From Pseudomonadota bacterium (GTDB lineage: Bacteria > Pseudomonadota > Gammaproteobacteria > Burkholderiales > Gallionellaceae): a stretch of DNA of 5,081 nucleotides. The stretch covers positions 1 through 5,081 of the forward strand of contig JAJXWG010000142.1 of NCBI GenBank assembly GCA_021781695.1, written 5' to 3'. Each line of letters opens with the position of its first letter. The first letter of the stretch is position 1. The notes below the pieces were generated by a model, which was not told the origin of the DNA, searched no databases, and saw only the letters and a list, made by a program, of their open reading frames with translations. This document shows positions 1-5,081 of this stretch, in pieces. Position numbers and translations under genes: made by a program.

Positions 1-773
1 ATTGCAGGATGCGGATCGTAACCTTCCAGCGTGAAATCCTCGTATTTGAAGCCGAAGATGTCCTTGACGTCGGGATTGATCTTCATTGTTGGCAGCGGAT
101 GCGGTTCGCGCGTGAGCTGCAGTCTGGCCTGTTCCAGATGGTTGAGATATAAATGCGCGTCGCCAAAGGTGTGCACGAAGTCACCGGCTTCAAGGCCGCA
201 AACTTTAGCCATCATCATCGTCAGGAGCGCATAGCTTGCAATGTTGAACGGCACACCCAGGAAGATATCGGCGCTGCGCTGATAGAGCTGACAGGACAGC
301 TTGCCATCCGCGACATAAAACTGGAAGAATGCGTGGCAGGGGGCGAGCGCCATCCTGTCCAGTTCGCCGACATTCCACGCAGAGACGATGATGCGGCGCG
401 AGTCGGGATTGTTTATGATCTGTTCGACCGCGTTCCTGATCTGGTCGATTGTGCTGCCGTCTACAGCTTGCCAGGAGCGCCACTGTTTGCCGTAGACGGG
501 TCCCAGGTCGCCGTTTTCATCTGCCCATTCATCCCATATTTTCACACCGTTATTTTTGAGGTAGCCGATGTTGGTGTCGCCCTGCAAAAACCACAGGAGC
601 TCATGGATGATGGATTTCATGTGGCACTTCTTGGTGGTGACCAGCGGAAAACCCTCTGCCAGATCGAAACGCATCTGGTAACCGAAAACGCTGATCGTGC
701 CGGTGCCGGTTCGGTCGGTTTTCTTTGTGCCGTGTTCCAGTACATGCTGCATGAAATTAAGATAATTGCGCAT
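1..773 (-). CDS. thyA: Thymidylate synthase ThyA, C-terminus cut by the window edge
   Basis: Cytosolic enzyme that converts dUMP to dTMP using 5,10-methylenetetrahydrofolate, the de novo source of thymidylate. The 257 visible codons run without a stop and align almost without gaps to E. coli ThyA (264 aa), so only about seven C-terminal residues are missing. Active-site residues keep their E. coli numbers: R21, E58, W80, Y94, nucleophile C146 in ALAPCHAFFQ, the R126/R127 phosphate-binding pair from the partner subunit, R166, D169, N177, H207 and Y209. The start ATG (771-773) is chosen because MRNYLNFMQ matches the E. coli N-terminus MKQYLELMQ. No Shine-Dalgarno site precedes it; the ten bases before it read ACGACCTGCT. 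The gene is divergent from the aminopeptidase gene. The downstream gene is outside the window; folA is a common neighbour, but that cannot be seen here. Confidence 0.98.
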   Translation of the reverse strand, partial: MRNYLNFMQHVLEHGTKKTDRTGTGTISVFGYQMRFDLAEGFPLVTTKKCHMKSIIHELLWFLQGDTNIGYLKNNGVKIWDEWADENGDLGPVYGKQWRSWQAVDGSTIDQIRNAVEQIINNPDSRRIIVSAWNVGELDRMALAPCHAFFQFYVADGKLSCQLYQRSADIFLGVPFNIASYALLTMMMAKVCGLEAGDFVHTFGDAHLYLNHLEQARLQLTREPHPLPTMKINPDVKDIFGFKYEDFTLEGYDPHPA

Positions 774-780
774 AGCAGGT

Positions 781-809
781 CGTATAATCGCGACTTCATG
801 AATCGTCAT
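781..809 (-). promoter_or_regulatory. Possible thyA promoter
   Basis: On the minus strand a -35-like ATGACG (809-804) is separated by 17 bases from a -10-like TATACG (786-781). Each matches 4 of 6 consensus positions. Transcription would begin at or very near the thyA ATG, giving a leaderless or almost leaderless message. That would fit the absence of a Shine-Dalgarno site. The -35 lies on the terminus of the palindromic repeat at 804-865. This is a pattern match only. Confidence 0.25.
783..788 (+). promoter_or_regulatory. Perfect TATAAT hexamer, candidate -10 for the aminopeptidase gene
   Basis: A perfect -10 consensus TATAAT lies on the plus strand 100 bases before the aminopeptidase ATG, just outside the thyA start. 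No convincing -35 is seen 16-18 bases upstream (that region reads GATAAT or AGATAA), and there is no extended -10 TG. If used, the leader would be about 95 nt and would contain the whole palindromic repeat. It overlaps the candidate -10 of thyA on the other strand. Confidence 0.25.
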
Positions 810-865
810 TTCCGAAAAAGCGGGAATCCAGTGGTTCGAATCGCTGGACTCCGGCCCGAAATGAC
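804..865. repeat. Degenerate palindromic intergenic repeat
   Basis: The ends are exact inverted repeats: GTCATTTC (805-812) and GAAATGAC (858-865). Inside, GGAATCCAG (823-831) faces CTGGACTCC (844-852) with one mismatch, centred on a TTCGAA palindrome (835-840), so a hairpin from 823 to 852 can form. The arrangement GTCATT..CGGGAATCCAG..CTGG..TCC..AATGAC resembles a decayed copy of the interspersed GTCATTCCCGC..GCGGGAATCCAG palindromes I recall from many proteobacterial genomes. It fills most of the thyA/aminopeptidase gap. No transposase is present, so this would be a non-autonomous or REP-like element. Confidence 0.7.
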
Positions 866-888
866 AAATAAATTAAAATGAGGACGCA

Positions 889-2340
889 ATGTTAGCACAG
901 CTTACCGCATTTCCCATTCTGCCCAAGGAACTGAAGGCATCCCATCTGCTGGTGATATTCCCCAAGGGTAAAACTCTGCCCCAAGACTTGCCGCACCTCG
1001 CACTGCTTCGCGCCGTGCTCGCTAGGCGAAACATGAAGGTGTCCGAACTGGCAAAAACGCCTGTCGTGGCCAGCACCGGAAATGGCAGCCTGATCGCATG
1101 GGCGATGCTGGATTACGGCAAAGATACGTTTGCAAGCCAGGTGCTGTTGCGCAAGGCCATGCAGCTGTTGCTGGACGAGCATCCTGCCGGGATTTCGGTC
1201 GCGGTATTCGGCGACGATGCGCAAAGGCGGAGGGCTGCCGAGCTGGCCGCATTTGTGGCCTGGGCAAACGGCGCGATTTTGCCTGTGCACAAGAAGAAGG
1301 ATGATGAAAGCCGGCCGCTGGAGAAAATTGCTATCTACGGTTTCAATGAAAGTTTCGATGCGATACGGGCAGTGGCGGAGGGCAATTTTCTGTGCAGGTC
1401 GCTTACCGTATTGCCGCCCAACGAACTTACGCCGGCGCTTTATCGCAAGCGCATACAGAAGCTGGCCAAGGCGCATGGATGGCAATATGACGAATTCGAC
1501 ATGAAGGCGCTGCGCAAGATGGGTGCCGGCGCATTCGTTGCGGTGGCGCAGGGCAGCGAGACGGAGGATGCCGCCATCGTGCACCTGACCTATAAACATC
1601 CGAAGGCAAAAGGGACTGTAGCGCTGGTTGGCAAGGGCATCTGTTTCGACACGGGCGGGCACAACCTGAAGCCAGCCCGCTACATGCACAACATGCACGA
1701 AGACATGAACGGATCGGCTGTCGCGCTCGGAATACTGCTTGCCGCATCGTTGCAGAAGTTGCAGGTAAACATAGACTGCTGGCTTGCCATCGCGCAGAAC
1801 CACATCAGTCCGAAGGCATACAAACAGAACGATATCGTCAGGGCGCTGAACGGTACGACGATCGAAGTGATGCACACCGATGCCGAAGGCCGCATGGTGC
1901 TGGCCGATACGCTGACGCTTGCTTCGCGCAAAAAGCCGGACATGATGATGGACTTCGCAACGCTCACGGGCAGCATGGAAGAAGCGCTGGGAAGCCGCTA
2001 TTCGGGCGTGCTCGGAAACCGCGACGACCTGCTTGCGCTCGCGGTGAATGTGGGTCGCAAGTCGGGCGAGAGGCTGTGCGCTTTCCCGATGGACGAGGAT
2101 TACGAGGCTGAACTGGAATCAAAGTTTGCCGACATCAAGCAATGCACGCTGCAAGGCGGGGCAGACCACATTCTGGCCATGCGTTTCCTGAACCGCTTTG
2201 TGGAGAAAGACACGCCGTGGCTGCACGTCGATCTGTCGGCCAGCCGCTGCGAGGAAGGTCTGGGCGGCATCGCGACCGAGGTGACGGGGTTCGGGGTGGC
2301 ATGGGGATTGGAGATGCTGAAGGCGCATCAGGCGCGATGA
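889..2340 (+). CDS. M17-family (leucyl) aminopeptidase, divergent subfamily
   Basis: Predicted cytosolic two-metal aminopeptidase releasing N-terminal residues from peptides; M17 enzymes are typically hexameric. It is 483 aa, close to the usual family length. A poorly conserved N-terminal domain (about 1-170) precedes the catalytic domain. The signature is intact: VGKG with K249, FDTGG with D254, NLKP with K261, MHEDMNG with D272, and HTDAEGR with D331, E333 and R335. These match the E. coli PepA metal ligands and catalytic Lys/Arg. The first loop reads GGHNLKP where PepA has GGISIKP, and the usual ENxPSGxAxRPGD stretch is replaced by QNHISPKAYKQNDI (303-316). I therefore assign family but not pepA orthology. 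The ATG is supported by GAGGA (880-884) four bases upstream. No signal peptide is seen. It is the only plus-strand gene in the window, so probably a single transcription unit. Confidence 0.93.
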   Translation: MLAQLTAFPILPKELKASHLLVIFPKGKTLPQDLPHLALLRAVLARRNMKVSELAKTPVVASTGNGSLIAWAMLDYGKDTFASQVLLRKAMQLLLDEHPAGISVAVFGDDAQRRRAAELAAFVAWANGAILPVHKKKDDESRPLEKIAIYGFNESFDAIRAVAEGNFLCRSLTVLPPNELTPALYRKRIQKLAKAHGWQYDEFDMKALRKMGAGAFVAVAQGSETEDAAIVHLTYKHPKAKGTVALVGKGICFDTGGHNLKPARYMHNMHEDMNGSAVALGILLAASLQKLQVNIDCWLAIAQNHISPKAYKQNDIVRALNGTTIEVMHTDAEGRMVLADTLTLASRKKPDMMMDFATLTGSMEEALGSRYSGVLGNRDDLLALAVNVGRKSGERLCAFPMDEDYEAELESKFADIKQCTLQGGADHILAMRFLNRFVEKDTPWLHVDLSASRCEEGLGGIATEVTGFGVAWGLEMLKAHQAR

Positions 2341-2351
2341 AGCGCTGATGC
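2325..2351. terminator. Hairpin spanning convergent gene ends
   Basis: GCATCAG (2325-2331) pairs with CTGATGC (2345-2351). With G2332 bulged, CGC (2333-2335) pairs with GCG (2342-2344), leaving a six-base loop. The stem covers the aminopeptidase stop codon and lies just past the stop of the convergent minus-strand gene, so it could limit read-through in both directions. No T-run follows on either strand, so it is not a classical intrinsic terminator. Confidence 0.3.
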
Positions 2352-2357
2352 AAGGAC

Positions 2358-2639
2358 CTATTGGGTTCTGGTTTTTGTATGCTTTGCTGCGTGCGCAGCA
2401 ACTCTGACAGACTGAGCCTTCTGCTCGCGAGAGACCATTTCAAATTTTTCCTGTTTATTTATCCATGGGGTCGAGAGGGCTCGCGGTCCGTGGTCCAGCG
2501 GCAGGATGATCTGGCTGTCATGCTCTTGCGATGCGTGTTGTTCGCTAGCGCGGATGACATCCCAGTTCGGGCCTGCGAACGCAGGCATTGCGACGACAAG
2601 CGATAGCGTAGTGATTGCAGCAAGATGGTGTTTCTTCAT
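2358..2639 (-). CDS. Small secreted protein of unknown function, 93 aa
   Basis: Not recognised as a named family. The protein opens with a clear Sec signal peptide: MKKHH, a hydrophobic core, then MPAFA with likely cleavage after residue 22. This gives a mature periplasmic or secreted protein of about 71 aa. The mature part begins GPNWDVIRASEQHASQ and contains LPLDHGPRALSTPW (about 47-59) and a basic, Ala/His/Lys-rich tail. There is no cysteine, lipobox or second membrane segment. The start at 2637-2639 is preferred over an in-frame ATG 51 bases upstream because GAGGA (2650-2646) sits six bases before it and the signal peptide then begins at the N-terminus. yqaA ends 77 bases upstream on the same strand, so co-transcription is possible. 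The 77-bp gap itself shows no clear promoter or terminator. The gene converges on the aminopeptidase gene with 17 bp between stops. Confidence 0.8.
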   Translation of the reverse strand: MKKHHLAAITTLSLVVAMPAFAGPNWDVIRASEQHASQEHDSQIILPLDHGPRALSTPWINKQEKFEMVSREQKAQSVRVAAHAAKHTKTRTQ

Positions 2640-2716
2640 TTTTATTCCTCTATACAAAAGACGACGGTGACTCGGACAGAGGAGATTCATGAAAGTTCAA
2701 ATCGGGTCAGGCGCTA

Positions 2717-3115
2717 TCAAAGATAGTGCATGGTTATTGCGATCAGGGAGTACCTCGCGAATTTCCCTATCGCCATGAAGAGCGCTGCTCGCCATATGTT
2801 CATGCGCAGCCAGCCTGCTGCCAGGCACAGCGCATCGCCGACCAGGGGCGCCCATGCGAAAAGCAGCGCGGGTGTGCCATAGCGGCGCACCTTGTCCACA
2901 TGCTCTAGATGTCTTTGCGGCAGCAGCCAGCCCATGCCGAAGCTTGCCATGCCGCCCAGCGTGTTGCCCAGGGTTGCAAGGCCTAACGAAGTCCACAGCG
3001 CATCTGGATATTTCCTGAGCACGGCAAACAGCACTGCTTCCGAACCGCCGGGCAGCAGGGTGGCAGCGAGAAAGCTGCTGGCGAACAACGAATACAGGCT
3101 TGCGGTTTCTGTCAT
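2717..3115 (-). CDS. yqaA: YqaA-family inner-membrane protein (COG1238, DedA/SNARE-associated-like)
   Basis: A 132-aa integral inner-membrane protein. The DedA/VTT-like superfamily is linked to lipid transport and envelope homeostasis, but the function of YqaA itself is not settled. It aligns to E. coli YqaA (about 142 aa) from the first residues: SLYSLFASSFLAATLLPGGSE against SLFSLFASSFLSATLLPGNSE. Family motifs are visible as GNTLGG (50-55), WAPLVGD (88-94), CLAAGW (97-102) and GKFARY (117-122). Hydrophobic segments lie at about 8-34, 45-65, 82-103 and 108-129. The ATG is chosen from that N-terminal alignment. No Shine-Dalgarno site is evident: the bases before it read GATTTTCAC. The small secreted-protein gene follows on the same strand. 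An inverted-repeat element lies upstream, so the promoter probably lies in or beside it. Confidence 0.93.
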   Translation of the reverse strand: MTETASLYSLFASSFLAATLLPGGSEAVLFAVLRKYPDALWTSLGLATLGNTLGGMASFGMGWLLPQRHLEHVDKVRRYGTPALLFAWAPLVGDALCLAAGWLRMNIWRAALFMAIGKFARYSLIAITMHYL

Positions 3116-3130
3116 GTGAAAATCAGTTTA

Positions 3131-3260
3131 TTCACGAAAGACACGAACGAAATTGAATTCGCGCAACAATTCTCAAAGCATAACTAGACTCATATCATTG
3201 CGTCGTAAAAGAAAATGCTGAGATCTTGATTTGTTCGCGTTTGTTCGTGTCCTTCGTGGA
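3131..3260. repeat. Intergenic element with inverted-repeat ends, possibly MITE-like
   Basis: The left arm begins at 3131 (TTCACGAAAGACACGAAC) and the right arm ends at 3260. The reverse complement of the right arm, TCCACGAAGGACACGAAC, matches the left at 16 of 18 positions. Further in, weaker similarity persists between the arms: CGCGCAACAAT at 3160-3170 against CGCGAACAAAT on the reverse complement of the right side. The whole unit may therefore be a decayed palindrome of about 130 bp. It occupies most of the gap between yqaA and the DUF4197 gene, on the promoter side of the first and just past the stop of the second. No open reading frame or target-site duplication is evident. Confidence 0.6.
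3230..3249. repeat. Two tandem 10-bp units in the right arm of the inverted-repeat element
   Basis: TTTGTTCGCG (3230-3239) is followed directly by TTTGTTCGTG (3240-3249), differing at one base. The TTCGTG core recurs at 3253-3258. The left arm carries CACGAA twice (3133-3138, 3142-3147), so CACGAA/TTCGTG is the repeated core of the element. Confidence 0.6.
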
Positions 3261-3273
3261 CATAGGCTTGTTG

Positions 3274-4026
3274 CTACCTGATCGCCGAGAAAACTTTTTT
3301 TGCAAGCGAACCGGCTGCCTGCATCGGGTTCGCGCGTATGGCCTTCTCCTGTTCTGCCATCATCAGGAACAGCCCGTCCATCGCTTTGCGCGTGATGTAA
3401 TCGTCAAGATTGGCATCCTTCTGATCCACAAGCCCCATCTGTGCGCCTTTGCCCGCGAACTGGTCGTATTTTTCGGCGAGCTTCACTTTCTGCATCGAAG
3501 TGGCGACGATGGGCTTGAATTTTTCCGATAGAGCAGTCTCGGTGTTCTTGCGAAAGTATTGCGTGGCCGCATCGTTGCCGCCCATCAGTATGCCTTTTGC
3601 GTCCGATACGCTCATGTTCTTCACCGCAGCAACCAGCAGCGTTTTCGCTTCAGGTACGGCGGCTTCAGCCGCGCGGTTCATTGAGGTGACAAGGTCATCC
3701 GAATATTTTCCCATGCCCAGCGTATGCATCAGGTCGCCTGCCTTTTGCAGGCTGCCGGGCAGCGGGATGCGCACCTTGTCGTTGCCGAGAAAACCGTTTT
3801 CCTTCGAGAGGCTAGCCACTGCAGTTTCGGCCCCCTGCGTCAGCGCCTGTTTCAATCCGCCTACCTGATCGGCGTTGCTGAAATTGGCAAGTGCCGATGG
3901 GCTGGCTGTGGGCGCTGCGCTTTGTGACTGGTTTAGCGTGCCCAATTCCTTCTTGAGATCGCCCAGATCGAAGGCGTAAGCGGATGTTGCAAGCAGAGCG
4001 AACGTGACGAACATAAACCGTTTCAT
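3274..4026 (-). CDS. DUF4197 family exported protein, 250 aa
   Basis: Uncharacterised, probably periplasmic protein of the DUF4197 family, for which I know no established function. A signal peptide (MKRFMFVTFALLATSAYA, cleavage likely after residue 18) is followed by a Ser/Ala/Gln-rich linker (about 30-52) and a helical DUF4197 domain (about 54-250). Family hallmarks are GGLKQAL (56-62), NGFLGNDKVRIPLP (77-90), GKYSDDLVTSMNRAAEAAVPEA (106-127), NDAATQYFRKNT (151-162) and LDDYITRKAMDGLF (207-220). There is no lipobox or further membrane segment, and no catalytic motif I recognise. The ATG is firm, with AGGAGG five bases upstream. The gene begins nine bases after the lpdA stop, so it is very likely the downstream gene of the lpdA transcript. 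After its stop codon the inverted-repeat element begins within about 15 bases. Confidence 0.93.
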   Translation of the reverse strand: MKRFMFVTFALLATSAYAFDLGDLKKELGTLNQSQSAAPTASPSALANFSNADQVGGLKQALTQGAETAVASLSKENGFLGNDKVRIPLPGSLQKAGDLMHTLGMGKYSDDLVTSMNRAAEAAVPEAKTLLVAAVKNMSVSDAKGILMGGNDAATQYFRKNTETALSEKFKPIVATSMQKVKLAEKYDQFAGKGAQMGLVDQKDANLDDYITRKAMDGLFLMMAEQEKAIRANPMQAAGSLAKKVFSAIR

Positions 4027-4031
4027 GTGAG

Positions 4032-4037
4032 CCTCCT
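4032..4037 (-). promoter_or_regulatory. Ribosome binding site of the DUF4197 gene, overlapping the lpdA stop
   Basis: AGGAGG (4037-4032 on the minus strand) lies five bases before the DUF4197 ATG. Its first two bases are the last two of the lpdA stop codon TAG (4038-4036). A ribosome terminating on lpdA therefore sits on this site, which suggests translational coupling and fixes the DUF4197 start. Confidence 0.85.
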
Positions 4038-5081
4038 ATTTTTTGCGCGGTGGTAAAAGATCGGTGATCGTGCCTTCGGCCATTTCGGCAGCAAAGCAGA
4101 TCGTTTCAGAAAGTGTCGGGTGAGGGTGGATGGTGAGGCCGATGTCTTCCATGTCGGCGCCCATCTCAAGTGCCAACACCGCTTCTGCGATCAGCTCTCC
4201 CGCATTCACACCTACGATGCCAGCACCCAGTATACGCCGTGTCTTGGGATCGAGCAGGACCTTGGTTGCACCTTCCTCGCGCCCGACAGACAGCGCGCGA
4301 CCCGATGCCGCCCAGGGGAAAGACCCTTTCTCAAACGCGATACCCTGCGCCTTGGCCTGTGTCTCAGTGAGACCCATCCAGGCGATTTCAGGATCGGTGT
4401 AGGCGACAGAAGGTATAGTCAGAGGCTCGAAGTAGGCCTTGTGTCCGGCGATGTTCTCGGCGGCAACCTTGCCTTCGTGCACCGCCTTATGAGCTAACAT
4501 CGGGTCGCCCACGATGTCGCCTATCGCATAGATGTTGGGCACGTTGGTGCGCTGCTGCTTGTCCACGGGAATGAAACCGCGTTCGTTGACAATCAGCCCT
4601 GCCGCTTGTGCATTGATCTCGCGTCCGTTCGGGCGGCGGCCCACGGCCATCAGAACTTTGTCGTAGAGCTGCGGTTCAGGTGCGCCTTCCCCCTCGAAGG
4701 TAACTTTCAAACCTTCCGGCAGCGACTCGATTTTTGTGACCTTGGTTTTCAGGTAAATCGCTTCATATCTTTTTGCGATTCTTGTGTGCAAAGGCTTGAC
4801 CATGTCCTTGTCTGCACCCGGAATCAGCTGGTCCATCAGTTCGACCACGGAAATCTTGCTGCCCAGCGCGTCATACACGGTTGCCATTTCAAGGCCGATG
4901 ATGCCGCCGCCTATGATCAGCAGTCGTTTGGGAATATTTTTTAACTCCAGCGCACCTGTTGAATCGATGATGCGCGCATCTTCATAGGGAAAGCCCGGGA
5001 TGCGCGCCACACTCGAGCCTGCAGCTATGATCGCGTGATCGAAGCTGATGATCTTTTCGCCATCGGCTGTTTGAACCGAAA
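4036..5081 (-). CDS. lpdA: Dihydrolipoyl dehydrogenase (E3), N-terminal part outside the window
   Basis: Flavoenzyme that reoxidises dihydrolipoamide on the E2 or H subunits of 2-oxoacid dehydrogenase and glycine cleavage complexes, passing electrons through FAD to NAD+. The 347 visible residues align closely to the C-terminal part of E. coli Lpd (474 aa). About 125-130 residues, including the FAD dinucleotide fold and the redox CxxxxC, lie beyond the edge. Visible motifs, numbered from the window edge, are the NAD-binding GGGIIGLE (57-64), VGRRPNG (about 146-152), the second FAD motif AIGDIVGDPMLAHKAVHEG (185-203), FPWAASGRA (254-262), and the dimerisation domain with HPHPTLSE carrying catalytic H320 and E325. 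The frame is open to the edge; a GTG at 5010 is an internal valine in SSVARIPGFPYED, not the start. There is no lipoyl domain in the visible part. The gene continues into the DUF4197 gene as an operon. Which complex it serves cannot be told here. Confidence 0.97.
   Translation of the reverse strand, partial: SVQTADGEKIISFDHAIIAAGSSVARIPGFPYEDARIIDSTGALELKNIPKRLLIIGGGIIGLEMATVYDALGSKISVVELMDQLIPGADKDMVKPLHTRIAKRYEAIYLKTKVTKIESLPEGLKVTFEGEGAPEPQLYDKVLMAVGRRPNGREINAQAAGLIVNERGFIPVDKQQRTNVPNIYAIGDIVGDPMLAHKAVHEGKVAAENIAGHKAYFEPLTIPSVAYTDPEIAWMGLTETQAKAQGIAFEKGSFPWAASGRALSVGREEGATKVLLDPKTRRILGAGIVGVNAGELIAEAVLALEMGADMEDIGLTIHPHPTLSETICFAAEMAEGTITDLLPPRKK

Noticed and set aside
617..799. Possible upstream start for a minus-strand protein overlapping the thyA N-terminus (start at 799)
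   Set aside because: It is in a different frame from thyA and its product (MKSRLYDLLCAII...) is a shadow translation; the family alignment fixes the thyA start at 773.
829..846. GGTTCGAATC, resembling the T-loop of a tRNA
   Set aside because: The flanking bases do not form a five-pair T stem and no acceptor, D or anticodon arm fits. The match comes from the TTCGAA centre of the palindromic repeat. I also considered a tRNA-derived attachment site, but there is no integrase or mobile element here.
153..881. Open frame of 242 codons on the plus strand opposite thyA
   Set aside because: It lies antisense to a clearly conserved thyA, its product resembles no protein I know, and it has no ribosome binding site. 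It is a shadow of the thyA codon pattern.
892..1875. Long open frame of 327 codons on the minus strand opposite the aminopeptidase gene
   Set aside because: Although long, it sits antisense to a gene with intact catalytic motifs, and its translation is rich in Arg, His, Gln and Cys without domain features, typical of a shadow frame in GC-rich coding DNA.
2386..2399. GCTGC/GCAGC hairpin as a terminator
   Set aside because: It lies inside the coding region of the 93-aa protein and no T-run follows it on the minus strand.
2640..2690. Longer N-terminus for the 93-aa secreted protein, starting at 2690
   Set aside because: The extension would put 17 polar residues before a signal peptide and has no ribosome binding site, whereas the ATG at 2639 has GAGGA at proper spacing.
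4036..5010. A complete 324-aa oxidoreductase starting at the GTG at 5010
   Set aside because: The frame continues upstream to the window edge with residues that match the dihydrolipoyl dehydrogenase family, so the GTG is an internal valine and the gene is simply cut by the window.

Overview
The window looks like an ordinary housekeeping stretch of a proteobacterial chromosome, most likely a betaproteobacterium. I infer a lineage near the Nitrosomonadales/Gallionellaceae, at low confidence. The reasons are a ThyA and an E. coli-type LpdA that align almost without gaps to the Proteobacterial forms, a YqaA-family membrane protein, a DUF4197 periplasmic protein, clear Shine-Dalgarno sites, moderate GC and palindromic intergenic repeats. 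Gene names rest on recalled protein families, not on a database search.

Layout from left to right. Positions 1-773 (minus) hold thymidylate synthase (thyA), complete at its N-terminus and cut by the window edge a few residues before its C-terminus. A 115-bp divergent gap (774-888) holds possible promoters for both flanking genes and a degenerate palindromic repeat. Positions 889-2340 (plus) encode a divergent M17 (leucyl) aminopeptidase with all metal and catalytic residues. It converges, over a 17-bp gap with a hairpin, on a small secreted protein of unknown function (2358-2639, minus). Upstream of that protein on the same strand is yqaA (2717-3115). A 158-bp gap (3116-3273) holds an inverted-repeat element. 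Next come a DUF4197 signal-peptide protein (3274-4026, minus) and the C-terminal three quarters of dihydrolipoyl dehydrogenase (lpdA, 4036 to the window edge, minus).

lpdA and the DUF4197 gene are almost certainly translated from one mRNA: the lpdA stop codon overlaps the ribosome binding site of the next gene. yqaA and the small secreted protein could form a second short minus-strand unit. The aminopeptidase is the only plus-strand gene, bounded by a divergent gap on the left and a convergent one on the right. No stretch over 300 bp lacks a gene.

I found no RNA gene, CRISPR array, phage gene, transposase, toxin-antitoxin pair or defence system. The points worth a second look are modest: two intergenic repeats, two uncharacterised exported proteins, a divergent peptidase subfamily, and thyA and yqaA starts without recognisable Shine-Dalgarno sites.
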